64,000 bases of DNA, taken from contig JAPFFF010000017.1 in NCBI GenBank assembly GCA_039105265.1, positions 2,356,001-2,420,000 of the forward strand, written 5' to 3'. Position 1 is the first letter of the stretch; each line of letters starts with the position of its first letter. Positions 28,748 through 39,146 of the stretch are shown here, one piece after another. A model generated the notes under the pieces. That model searched no databases. It was not told the origin of the DNA and was given only the letters and a program-made list of their open reading frames with translations. A program made the translations under genes and the position numbers. The DNA comes from Tritrichomonas musculus (taxonomy: Eukaryota; Parabasalia; Tritrichomonadida; Tritrichomonadidae).

Positions 28748-29535
28748 GGACGTGGTAGGACCAAATATAATCTCATTTTTGTATGTAAAATATCTCATTA
28801 AATATTTATTAACACAAAATTTTATCAATTAAATCGCATTAACATTTAAATATATAATACAATTTTACCAATAATTTCAAAAATTATCTCAGAAGACAAT
28901 TTGCAGTCATTCAATTTTTATGATATCGGACCTGTTGAAGTATAAATTTTTGAATAAAAAAGTAAATGAATTAAAAAAATACACAATAGGAATTATTCAG
29001 CAAATGATTAATTTTGATATATTAATAGTTCAAGTGCTACATTTCTGAATTCGCATACTTCTATTCATTTAAAAGTTATGAATTTGGCTAAAACCACTTT
29101 TTTTATCGCCTCATTAAAATTGAATTTTAATATATGCAATAAATAATATTATAGTAAACTTACAAATATCCCAAAATTAAACTCTATTTAAGAAAAAAGT
29201 ATAACAAATTTTTTTCAGAATATTGATGATCATTAATTTTTTTTTTTCAAATTATGTAATTTTGGTCAATAGGAAAAGTGAGCAAGCAGGTATATATTTA
29301 ATAAAACCCATTTATTTCTTGATTAATAAAGTTGTTCTGATGTTCTATTCAATTTAATGTAATTTTTAATTTGGATGTTTTTCTTTCTTATACATAGGAG
29401 ATCTCATTTATTATTGATTTATTTTAATAAATATCAAATATACAATATAATAATATATTTTAGAATTACAATAACAAAATATTTAAGGAGATATTTACAC
29501 AAAAAGTTCAAATTATATTTGGTCCTACCACGTCC
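28748..29535. mobile_element. MITE-like element with perfect TIRs and TTAA at both ends
   Basis: The left end begins GGACGTGGTAGGACCAAATA at 28748, and the right end at 29535 is its exact reverse complement. Identity runs 24 bases and looser similarity continues for about 25 more. TTAA flanks the element on both sides (28744-28747 and 29536-29539). The interior of about 740 bases is AT-rich and noncoding. A TTAA duplication is the hallmark of piggyBac-type insertion, but a TA duplication with two more terminal bases (Tc1/mariner-type) cannot be excluded. The strong identity of the ends suggests a fairly recent insertion. It sits just downstream of the acyl-CoA synthetase gene. Confidence 0.75.
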
Positions 29536-29539
29536 TTAA

Positions 29540-30411
29540 CCGATTTTTGTAAATGTTGAAATTTCAGAGAAATTTTTATGATTGTTTTTGTTATAAAATT
29601 GAATTTCTCTAAAGTTAAAAATATTATGGGCTTAATCCATTTGAATAATAAATAGTATCAAGAAGGTATAGAATCCAAAATTTTGCCAAAGAATTTTTAT
29701 GTTTATATATTTAAACTAATTTGAAATATATATTAAAATTATATTTATGATTTAATTAATATTATAATCATAATATTTAAAGATATATGTATTTTTAAAA
29801 AATTGGTTTAATTGAGATTTGTTAAGTTTATTTTTGGTTTTCTGAATTTTAATTCAATTTTGTTTTGAAACAAAAATATTAACTGCTTTTCTTTATTCAC
29901 TTTTTCAATAAAAACTAAATAAAAATCAATAATGGAATTAAAGTAGAAAAAAAAAATTGTGTAATCTGATTCTTTTTCAAACCAGCTAATTTGATTAACT
30001 ATCGGATAAAACTTATTATGCATTTCGAAGGAAACAAACGCTTGGGCCAATTTTGAGTTATAATGTAATCTTTTTGCTTAATGATAAAAATGCTTATTTA
30101 TAAAAATTAATATTTATAATATGAATTAAATATAATTATGAAATTATTATTATTTATATTTATAGGATATTAATAAAGATACCGATGCTTTAAATTTTAA
30201 TAGAACCCGTTGAAAAAGTTTAATTATATACCTCTCATCAAGAAAAAATACGTTATAAAAATAATTTGAATGATTATTTTCACTTTTTCAGACATCCAAA
30301 ATCTTTTAAATAGTATTGTTTAACTTTTCCAATGCTCTTCTTTCTCTCTTCTTAAAACTTTAGAATTTTTGAATAATTTATAAAATATTTCTTTCTTAGG
30401 AAAGAAAGAAT
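29540..30411. other. AT-rich spacer upstream of TTLL gene
   Basis: Noncoding. A minus-strand open stretch near 29808-30050 has chance composition. Two stretches like GAAAAAGTTT and CACTTTTTC lie within 200 bases of the TTLL start and may be regulatory, but nothing firm can be said. Confidence 0.35.
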
Positions 30412-32283
30412 ATGAGGTGTAAGGGATATCATGTAGACGCATCACGAGCTAATTATGAAACATCACAAGGAGGTTTGCGTCGTGCTGGGCTAATTTTTGC
30501 AGAACCTGGTGACCCTCCCCCAACATTTGTTTGGGTAGATGGCATTTTGCGAAAAGAAGATGCAATTGAGCATGAACCATATCAACGTTTCAATAAAATT
30601 CCGGGGATGGACTTTATTTGCTATAAAAGTACTTTATTCAAAACATTAAATGAAATGCAAAAATTATACCCAACTCTGTTTGATGTTTATCCTCGTACTT
30701 TTTTATTACCGAAAGAATTTCTTGATTTCCAAAGAGAACATAAAGCAATATGTGGCCGTTCAATGCAAGCGCCATCATGGGTTGTAAAACCGAGGAATTC
30801 ATGTTGCGGTAGAGGAATTTCAATTGTCCAATCTGTTGCTGAAGTACAATCTATTGATTATGAGGCTGTTATACAACAATATATCACTCCATTTTTAATT
30901 GATGGACATAAATTTGACTTTCGACTTTATATTTTAATAGCATCTCTTCAACCATTAGCAATATTTATATACAAAGAAGGGATTGCTCGATTTTGTACCC
31001 AAATTTTTGAGTTTCCATCAAAATCAAATCGAAATAAAAAATTTATGCACTTGACAAATACCGCAATTAATATTGAAAACAGCAAAGAGTCTCCTTTAAA
31101 ATTTACTAAACTTGCTTCTGAAGTCCTTGATACAATTTCTAAAAGGTTTCATAACGGTGATCAACTATGGAATAGAATTTGTGAAGTGTGCAGGGCTGTT
31201 ATCATTGGACTTTACGGGGCTATACTAAATAATTTACCAAAAAAATGTGATGAAAAATCACCTGCTCAAAAAAGATATGAAATGATACTTAAGAATAAAA
31301 AAACAATCGTATCAAAAATCGCAACTGATATGCATTCAGAACGTAACGACAACCAAACACAGTCAACTTCAGATGGAGGTTCCTTAAAGACTGATAATTT
31401 TTCTGACTCATCAAATTCAATGAACCAAACTCAAATTCAAAGACAAGATCAGATGCCATTTCAGAATAAGCCAAAAATTGTAACCAATAATATGATAATA
31501 TCAGCAAAAAAGAAACCAAAAATCACAAGACCTAATATTACTGAAGGGAATTCTTCTTCGAGATTAAATATAACGAATAAAATTACTATAACACCTGTCA
31601 TAAATAAGACAAATCATCATCGATCAATGTCACTTTCACCTGATCATGGAAAAGAAATCGAAAAAGCTACGAACCAAATATTACAGTCATCAGGAGCAAA
31701 TGCATCACAAGATTGTATATCAACAGAAAACGATATTATCACTGAAAATGAATCTGAGATTGAAACAGAAGAAGAAGGAACTGGAAACAAAGAACCAATT
31801 ACAAAAGAAAGCGACAATAAAGAACCAAGTCACACATCAACAGAAGCTTTACCTTTACCTTTGCGAAAGAGATTTTTTCACATTCTAGGAATTGATATTA
31901 TGATCGACTCAGAAATGAATCCAAAAGTACTTGAATTGAATGATAGGCCTTCTCTCGGTATAACTGTTGATTTTGAAAAAGAATTGAAGGAAAAATTGAT
32001 TTCGGAGGCTTATGAACACGTCTCACCGAATGGTAATTGGTATGGAAACAATGAAAATTCTGATTGGATTCAAATTTATCCACTCCCTTTTGAAGAAGCA
32101 ACAAAATCACAATATCCAAAGATTGTTAACAACTTTTTAAATCCTCCTCAAATTGGATCTGACATACAAAAGTCAATAGCACCAATACAGTTTCCAAAAA
32201 GAAGTGTTCCAGATTTTTTACATTATAAGGAAAAACCACAGAAAAAGAAGAAAAAGAAGAAGACAAGACGTGAATCTAAATGA
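30412..32283 (+). CDS. Tubulin--tyrosine ligase-like (TTLL) glutamylase with large insertion
   Basis: The 623-residue product is a TTL-fold ATP-grasp enzyme. Residues about 118-135 hold the ATP-binding WVVKPRNSCCGRGISIV, about 165-180 DGHKFDFRLYILI, and about 213-222 HLTNTAINI. The metal- and product-binding end comes much later: FFHILGIDIMID then NPKVLELNDRPSLG at about 488-520, with Glu and Asn in place. Between them, residues about 285-480 are a low-complexity Ser/Thr/Asn/Glu insertion that splits the catalytic fold. The tail is a Lys-rich stretch (EKPQKKKKKKKTRRES) that may bind microtubules. TTLL enzymes add glutamate or glycine to tubulin tails of axonemes and cytoskeletal microtubules. 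The polyglutamylase subtype is a guess; the family is firm. Confidence 0.88.
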   Translation: MRCKGYHVDASRANYETSQGGLRRAGLIFAEPGDPPPTFVWVDGILRKEDAIEHEPYQRFNKIPGMDFICYKSTLFKTLNEMQKLYPTLFDVYPRTFLLPKEFLDFQREHKAICGRSMQAPSWVVKPRNSCCGRGISIVQSVAEVQSIDYEAVIQQYITPFLIDGHKFDFRLYILIASLQPLAIFIYKEGIARFCTQIFEFPSKSNRNKKFMHLTNTAINIENSKESPLKFTKLASEVLDTISKRFHNGDQLWNRICEVCRAVIIGLYGAILNNLPKKCDEKSPAQKRYEMILKNKKTIVSKIATDMHSERNDNQTQSTSDGGSLKTDNFSDSSNSMNQTQIQRQDQMPFQNKPKIVTNNMIISAKKKPKITRPNITEGNSSSRLNITNKITITPVINKTNHHRSMSLSPDHGKEIEKATNQILQSSGANASQDCISTENDIITENESEIETEEEGTGNKEPITKESDNKEPSHTSTEALPLPLRKRFFHILGIDIMIDSEMNPKVLELNDRPSLGITVDFEKELKEKLISEAYEHVSPNGNWYGNNENSDWIQIYPLPFEEATKSQYPKIVNNFLNPPQIGSDIQKSIAPIQFPKRSVPDFLHYKEKPQKKKKKKKTRRESK

Positions 32284-32447
32284 AATACTTTAAATTTGTT
32301 TTTATTTTATTAACTTATTTGTATATATAAGTAAATTTATAAACAGAGATACGTATGAAAAAATAATTCCTTTCCTTTTTTATATATAATATATATAAAT
32401 TCGCAAGAAAAAGGGGTAAATTTGCAGATTATATAAAATCAAGGGAT

Positions 32448-32670
32448 TACAGTAACAAAAATGGAAAATGATTCAAAAAAAGGAAAATCGGACTTTTTGA
32501 TAAAAAAAGATAAAACAAAAAATAAAAATTGAAAAGAAACTTTCAAAAAGTTAGATTTTCCATTTTTTTATTCTCAAAAAAATTCAATTAAAATTTGAAT
32601 GTATAATTGGTAATATTCACAGAAAAGTGGAATTTTCCATTAAAAATACGTTTTTAGTTTTTTTACTGTA
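32448..32670. mobile_element. Small mariner-like MITE candidate (TACAGT ends)
   Basis: The 223-base unit begins TACAGTAACAAAAATGGAAAAT and ends TTTTTTTACTGTA, so both ends read TACAGTAAmAAAA, typical of Tc1/mariner-type elements that duplicate TA. A second inverted pair lies inside (AGGAAAATCGGACTTTTTGA at 32481-32500 against the reverse complement at 32541-32560, about 17 of 20 pairing). It has no coding capacity. The ends are imperfect, so it is old or a chance fold in AT-rich DNA. Confidence 0.4.
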
Positions 32671-33476
32671 GGGTTTTTAAACTCAGAAAACATAATGTGT
32701 AAACTATTCAATATTTTAATCTTTGTTTTTTATTTATCTCAACATTTAAATCATCTATATGATTTTAATTTAATAAATATATTATTTACCAAAGTTGTAA
32801 ACTAATTATCAATATTTAATTATGAATATTTTTCAATTATTCCAAATTATTGGTTAGTTATCTATATTCAAAAACTTTCAAATCAAATGTTATGTATTGT
32901 AAAAACCATTAGGCATGATAATAAATATAATCATATTTGTATTTTCTAATAGAAATCAATAATTTTCTAAAGTCAAAAAATTATCTAAAATTTCAGTTAT
33001 TAGTGCTAATTTATGTATACTTAAATTTAACAAATATCAGGAAGATCCTTTTTCTTTTACTATTTTAATGAACTGGATTATCTGGTAAAAGATATCAAAT
33101 AAGACAAGTAGAAAACTAAAAAATTCATGCTAAACACCCAAAAACAATTAAAAATTCGCAATTTCAATATTATTATCATATTTCAAACCAAAAACAAAAG
33201 TTTAAAAAAATATATTATATGTAAAAAATAATCTAACTAGTATTTCTAGGACTCAAAATAAATCAGTAAACTAATCATGTTTGATGATATATAATATAAT
33301 GGCGCATATCGATTTTAATGATTTTATTTATTGATCGTGATCTCGAAATCGGTACTTTTATCAGAAAAAATTGAATTTGATTTTCAAGGGGGCATTCAAA
33401 ATTGAGGATAACCGCAATTTTATATAAAACCCTATTTTACTGTACTGTATATGAATTTTTAACATCATCATTGATA

Positions 33477-33568
33477 AGGTCAATATTGACCTAAACCGCA
33501 ACGGGCAATTACGATTATGATTTCCCAAATTTTTGGCTGAATCAAAATAACGGTTTGTGTACACAAAC
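33477..33568. repeat. Two perfect 16-bp palindromes
   Basis: AGGTCAATATTGACCT (33477-33492) and GTTTGTGTACACAAAC (33553-33568) are both perfect palindromes 60 bases apart in a patch less AT-rich than its surroundings. Their role is unknown. They might be binding sites or relic element ends. Confidence 0.45.
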
Positions 33569-33887
33569 TCTATTTTCTGGGACAAGACATTTTCCATATT
33601 AGTGAATTATTATTATTATTATTATATATATATTTAAAAATATCAAAATTTTATCTTATAATTTCCAGTAAAAAAGAAATTTAATTTTATCATATTTTGA
33701 TTAGTTTACAAATTTTCAAAATTGAAAAAGTTTTAAAAAGATTGTCTTATAAAATTGAATAAAAAATCTTTTTGATTAATATTTTTTAAATAAATATATG
33801 CATATAAATGTTTATATATGGGGTGGCACTGGGTGGGCCAAAAAAAGAAAAATGGGTCAAAAAAAAGTAGTTATTGGGTCACCAAAT

Positions 33888-34236
33888 TGTTGTACTAGAT
33901 ATTCCAACATTTTGTTCTCAAAAAGTTAGAATTTTTAATAAAAGACATAGAAAATATTGAATAAATCATAATTTTTTTTATTCAAAATTATTTGGGTTAC
34001 ATATTTTTACCGAGTCTTACCCCAAATCGCGGGGTCTCGACTCCTCCTAACGACTCCTCCCTCTGGTCGTCGTCGTTAGTCGTCGCTCGACGCCCGCTAG
34101 GGGTATGTAGACTGCGGAAAAAATATGTAAAAATAAAATAATTTGAATAAAAAAAGAGCGATTTATTCAATATTTTCTATGACCTTTAATAAAATTCACT
34201 TTTTGAGAACAAAATGTTGGAATATCTAGTATTACA
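33888..34236. mobile_element. Foldback MITE with long TIRs, 15-bp flanking repeats and GC-rich core
   Basis: Two arms of roughly 105 bases (33888 onward and ending 34236) are inverted copies with few mismatches; both carry ACTAGATATTCCAACATTTT, TTGTTCTCAAAAAGT and ATAGAAAATATTGAATAAAT. Weaker pairing continues inward through TTACATATTTTT and the CCCC/GGGG boundary. The core (about 34013-34115) is strikingly GC-rich, with repeated GTCGTCGTTAGTCGTCG and CTAACGAC arms that could form a second hairpin. The same 15 bases, ATTGGGTCACCAAAT, flank both ends (33873-33887 and 34237-34251). There is no gene inside. Nearly the whole 349-base unit could fold into one long hairpin. Confidence 0.75.
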
Positions 34237-34251
34237 ATTGGGTCACCAAAT

Positions 34252-36118
34252 ATCCTCTCAATTTTTTTCAAGTAATAACGATCAAAAAGGTCAAATAATT
34301 GCTTTTTTTTTTTTTTTTTTTTTTTAGTTTGCATAAAATGTTATCAAGCGGGGAGGTAGAAGAGAAAAATTTTTTAATTATTGATCGTTGAGGTCAATTT
34401 TTTACCTAAAATAAAACAGGTATTTTTATTGGGTTGATCAAATTCATCATTTCATATATTTTGAATTTTCCCTAATATATTTGATTAATTCATTATGATT
34501 TATTTGCTTGTATTTTTTTTTTCTCATCTTATTGATATTTAAAATTTTGAAGAATTTCAGTTAAAAGCAGAATATAATAAAATAAAGATATCACGAATGC
34601 AATATTTAGCTTTTGGATGCGTTTAACAAAGTTTTAAATTATAAATTTTATTTTAAATAGTATAAAAAAATAAGGCACAGGGTTGAGTCGAACAAGTGGC
34701 ATCTTATTACAATTATACGACTTAGAAAATTTCTGTATGTTATTCCTAAACTATAAAAAGATAAAGTCATATCGAATTATTATATTAATTCATCTCATTT
34801 TAACAAAATTATATGATTTTACCTCAAAAAAATGTTTTGAAATGAAAATTGGTGCAAAAATAATGATCATTCTAAAACAATATATTAGATATAGATGCGT
34901 ATAATAAATCTATTTATTCGACTAAATTTCATATTCCAACTACCAATTTTTTATTAGAGTCATGATAAATTACACTCGATCATTAGTTTTATACTTTCTC
35001 GCAAGCAAATATATGAATTGATTTAAAATATCGTATGAGTAATTATTTTTTAAATCTATATCCATGATTAAATATGTAAGAATATTTAAAAAATATTAAT
35101 AACCCATCAAGAAAAATTTGTAAAACTATAAAACTTAAATTTGAAAAGAAAAAATTGAGAGAAAAAAATATTTGAATACGCATTCAAATCAGATTAATTT
35201 TTAATAAAACATTTTTATCTTAATAATATAAATAAATTATAGAGATAATTTAGATAGAAAAACTATTATATATTATATTAAATATTATATGTACTTATGA
35301 AAAATCTAAACCAATTATACTATGAGTTTTTGTGTTAAAAATAAGTTGACCTACTCTAGAAAATTTTGATCGTGATTTCTATGCATTCAAAATTGAATTC
35401 TCTTAGATTGACGATTAAATTCTTCAGAAATTCATATAATTTGGACTGTAATATTTGCTTATTCAATTATTCCGAATTAAAATTGAAAAGTAAACAAATT
35501 AATTTTATGATAATAAATACGTCTTTTTTTAAATCATAATTATCCGGATAAAGTCATGAAAAAATATAATATATTCTTTAAGAATAATCAAAAATTGTAT
35601 AATAATATATACACTGGAGTATAAATCCAGTGTTCTGATTGAATCTTGATTTTTGTACATTTTTTTATAAAAAAATAAACGGGCTATATTTATATTGAAT
35701 GTTAAAATCAAATTTTTTTTTTTATGTAGAAGTATTTATTATATAAGCAAAAGACACAAAATAATAAAAAAAGAGATAGTTATTTTTTTTTTTTACATTT
35801 TTTGAATGCGCTAAAAAAGTTCATAATGTTCTTATTCAAAAACTTCATTCAACCATTTTAAAGACGTTATCCATCTATAAATTGACCTTATTTCATTTAA
35901 CCTCTAGATAGTTTATTATTTTGCAAAATCTCAAAATCATGCCTATATCGAGTATTAGATCAAATTCTACTTTTTTTTATTTATCCTGAATAAGGTATTC
36001 AAAGTTTTATATCATTCAAAATTTCTGCTTCGAAATTGAATACTTTTTGAATTTTTTCTTGAAATTATTCAATTTAAATCATAAAGTCTTACTGTCTTCA
36101 ATAAAATAAAGCACAGAG
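34252..36118. other. AT-rich spacer upstream of the FCP1/SCP phosphatase
   Basis: Noncoding. It holds a run of about 22 T near 34304-34325 and the dispersed 23-base repeat at 35140-35162 (identical to 22738-22760). Short open frames near 34683-34904 and 35529-35711 have chance composition. An ACTTTTTGA stretch lies about 75 bases before the ATG at 36119. Confidence 0.4.
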
Positions 36119-36739
36119 ATGGAAATCAAGGCAGAGGGAATTGATTACATAACAGGATCTTCAACGTTCGTTGTTGATGATCTTCCTCCAACCAAACATG
36201 CAATTGTTCTTGATCTTGATGAGACAATTATTAACTGCTCTATGATTAAGACAGTAGACTATTCATTTTCAGTGAAAGTTGGAAATCATCGAAGAGCTTA
36301 TATCAGTTCTAGACCAGGACTTCATGAATTTTTAAAAGAAGTATCTATAATGTTTGACATTTTTTTCTTTACCGCCTCTTCAAAAATGTATGCAAACCAG
36401 ATTATCGACACAATATTACCAGATACTCCATCAGACCATCGTTTCTTCTGTACATCCTGTAGAAACATTTACGGATATTCAGTTAAAGATCTCTCCTTAA
36501 TTGGCCGACCTATGAGTCAAATTTTATTAATTGATGATATTATCGGATCTGCTATTTTACAACCGGAAAATCTCATATGTATCACACCATGGGATGGTGA
36601 TCAGAACGATACTGTACTTCTTGATCAGCTACTTCCAATTCTAGTTCGAGTTAAAGAAGAAGGCAATTTACCATTAGCAACCAGAAAAATTCTTGATCAG
36701 AATTCTTCTCTTTTTAAGAATTTATTTTCTTTTCGATAG
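36119..36739 (+). CDS. FCP1/SCP-type (NIF domain) HAD phosphatase
   Basis: The 206-residue protein is essentially one FCP1-homology domain. HAIVLDLDETIINCS (residues about 27-41) supplies the DxDxT nucleophile, SSRPGLHEFLKEVS follows, FFFTASSKMYANQI carries motif II, and QILLIDDIIGSAILQPEN holds the motif III Asp pair. Relatives dephosphorylate Ser in the RNA polymerase II C-terminal domain or other phosphoproteins. Motif III here is IDDIIGSA in place of the usual DNSP-type sequence, so substrate preference may differ. The length is that of small CTD phosphatases without extra domains. There is no membrane span, unlike Dullard-type members. Confidence 0.88.
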   Translation: MEIKAEGIDYITGSSTFVVDDLPPTKHAIVLDLDETIINCSMIKTVDYSFSVKVGNHRRAYISSRPGLHEFLKEVSIMFDIFFFTASSKMYANQIIDTILPDTPSDHRFFCTSCRNIYGYSVKDLSLIGRPMSQILLIDDIIGSAILQPENLICITPWDGDQNDTVLLDQLLPILVRVKEEGNLPLATRKILDQNSSLFKNLFSFR

Positions 36740-37248
36740 CTTTGTTTTTTGTTATATTAATAATATAGATATGTATTTTATATTACTAATTTAAAAAAAA
36801 TGTATTAATGACATTTACATTTTTTTTCTTACAAATTTTTCTTTTATTATCAAGAAAATTTCATTTTTTATAAATTTGAAAATTCAATTGAAGTTTTTCA
36901 GAAGAAAAATTTGGTTTACCAACATAAGTTTTCCTACCTAACTCAAAGCACAATCAAATTTAAAATCATATACTTTAATATTGATATATATATATGAAAA
37001 ATAATTTCTAACGAAATGAACGTTTATAAATTCATACATAAAAGATATCAGATTGGATGATCGAAAATAAATGTCTATTAAAATAATTAATTTTATAATT
37101 CATATGTTTTAAACATGTTTATTTAACAATATCCTGTATTTTCATCCTCATATAAATCGTTGGTGATGAAATAATTTGAAAAAAAGGATTTTTTTTTTTT
37201 TTTAATATTTTTTTTTTGTCTTGAATATCATATTTCATGTTACAAAAA
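36740..37248. other. AT-rich convergent spacer
   Basis: This lies between the phosphatase (+) and the helical protein (-), with T-runs near 37189-37204 and 37207-37217. No feature is recognised. Confidence 0.4.
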
Positions 37249-38889
37249 TCAAACAAATTGCACTTTTTGAATACTTTGTTGGAAGGTAAGATCATCAATA
37301 AAATTAAAATCTGAGTCCTTACCACATATATTTTTCAGATATTCGAAAAGGTCTTGGAAATTATGAGCAGAATCCCCAATTTCTGGAATTGCTGACAATG
37401 TAGCTTCAAACTGAATATTTTTTTCTGCGAAAGACTGTAAAATTATTTCTTTCATTAATGATATAAGTTTTGTTTTACTTTTTTCATTTGCTGCTAATGA
37501 TTTTGAGGAACAAAGGGCGATGAAAGCATGAATTGCTAGATCTGGATGATTATTCATTTGCTCAACTAAGCTCTGCTCTATTTTACTTATAGGAAGATCA
37601 GATTGAATGAATTTGTGTAGACCAATAAGTATGCTAGATTTCTCTTTATTATCTGAATTTAAAAGATCAATAGCTAAATCTTTAAGATTTTCATTACATA
37701 ACATGCAAACATTCTTTGAAAAAAACTGAATTGGATAATTTATCTCTGAAATTTGCTGCATTAGTTCAGCAATTGATTTAAACGAAGGATGATCTAACGG
37801 GGTTCGAACAAACAAAGCACACGCAACATGATTAATAAAATTAAGAATGTTATTATCATTTAATTCTTTCCCTTTTTGAAGTATTTTTTGAACGATTGGT
37901 AAAGGCTGCTCTAATTGAATTAACTGAGCAGACAAACTCCTATATAACTTTTCATCCTTAACAGAAAATAGGAAATATATTGATATAGGAGTTAGGGACT
38001 GTATGTTTTCAATTGATTGCTTAATAATTTTCTTCATAGAAGCAACATTTTCATTTTTCAATGTTCGTAATAGATAAAATGGATAATCTTCATATTCTTG
38101 AAGCGAACTAGGCGGATTAAGTGGTACTAAAATTCGATTGACGTAAAAGCATAAACTATCAAAAAGCTGTGATTTGAAATCAACCGTTCCTAACAAAAAT
38201 AACATTATTACAGTTGAATAATTATTCAGCATTTCAAGGGACTCAGAGACTTCAGAAAGCGCAATTATTAATGAGTATTCAAGAACAAAACGATGCTCGA
38301 CATTATCTTTATGTTCATCAATTAATTGTAAAAGCTTTATAAAAACTTTTTTTCTTTGCAAAAGAACTCGAGTTATATGCTGAATTTGCGAAGGTGTTGG
38401 GAAATTATTAATAAAGGATTTCTTTAAAAATTTTACAAAACTATCTTGCATTGAATCTGCATATGTTGACAAAATAATTTGATTTTCTCCTTTTATAGTC
38501 AAAATTTTATTTAAAATTTCTACGTCAAAATCTTTTGGTAAAAAAGGTAAAAAAAGATGGAAGTAATTAGTAAGTGCCTTATTTGAATTGGCGAATGAAG
38601 GAAGATATTTCCAAAAATTAACAATTTCTTTTTTTGGAATATACCTCAAAGCAAACCCTTTGCTCATATTGAACTTCTGAACAGCATATTCTAATGCATG
38701 CCCTGAACAATATACATTACCGACTCCAATAACAAGAAGAGATATAGCGTTTTTCTCATTTTCGTCTTTAATTTTTTCAAAAAGATCAACAAAATTTTTA
38801 CTGGTATCATTAGTTGAAGAATTTAAAATTAATTTGAGTATTTTATTTGATGTGAATGAAATCGGGACAAATTTCGATTTAGCTTTCAT
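37249..38889 (-). CDS. Helical-repeat (solenoid-like) protein, function unknown
   Basis: The 546-residue product starts MKAKSKFVPISFTSNKILKL and is nearly all alpha-helical with Leu/Ile-rich helix pairs, such as SLEMLNNYSTVIMLFLLGTV and HPDLAIHAFIALCSSKSLAA, as in HEAT/ARM-type solenoids. No catalytic or binding motif stands out and I cannot name a family. It may be a diverged adaptor or a subunit of a conserved complex. It ends in TGA. The VPS13 gene ends 257 bases upstream on the same strand. Coding status is supported by length in a very AT-rich setting and by composition like its neighbours. Confidence 0.55.
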   Translation of the reverse strand: MKAKSKFVPISFTSNKILKLILNSSTNDTSKNFVDLFEKIKDENEKNAISLLVIGVGNVYCSGHALEYAVQKFNMSKGFALRYIPKKEIVNFWKYLPSFANSNKALTNYFHLFLPFLPKDFDVEILNKILTIKGENQIILSTYADSMQDSFVKFLKKSFINNFPTPSQIQHITRVLLQRKKVFIKLLQLIDEHKDNVEHRFVLEYSLIIALSEVSESLEMLNNYSTVIMLFLLGTVDFKSQLFDSLCFYVNRILVPLNPPSSLQEYEDYPFYLLRTLKNENVASMKKIIKQSIENIQSLTPISIYFLFSVKDEKLYRSLSAQLIQLEQPLPIVQKILQKGKELNDNNILNFINHVACALFVRTPLDHPSFKSIAELMQQISEINYPIQFFSKNVCMLCNENLKDLAIDLLNSDNKEKSSILIGLHKFIQSDLPISKIEQSLVEQMNNHPDLAIHAFIALCSSKSLAANEKSKTKLISLMKEIILQSFAEKNIQFEATLSAIPEIGDSAHNFQDLFEYLKNICGKDSDFNFIDDLTFQQSIQKVQFV

Positions 38890-39146
38890 TTGAAATTGAC
38901 ACTTTTATTTTTAAACAGAAACTTTCAACAATTTTCTTTTGTTTTTTTTTTTAGACTAAAAGAAAATCACTAAAACATTAAAAATATTCTCAAAGATAAA
39001 CATCATTATTTAAGCATATTCATTCATTTTTGATAATAAGTCATTCCTTTTTATATAATATTTCCATATAATAATAATAAAAAAATAATAACCAATATAT
39101 TTAAAATAGAAGACATTTTTTTATAAATAAAATAAATAAAATAATA

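Larger units (their letters stand above)
32284..33887. other. Gene-free AT-rich tract with small repeats and palindromes
   Basis: No credible gene is present. It contains the element at 32448-32670, the palindromes at 33477-33568, and a second TACAGT/ACTGTA-type stretch near 33428-33452. Otherwise it is AT-rich sequence without recognisable signals. Confidence 0.4.
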
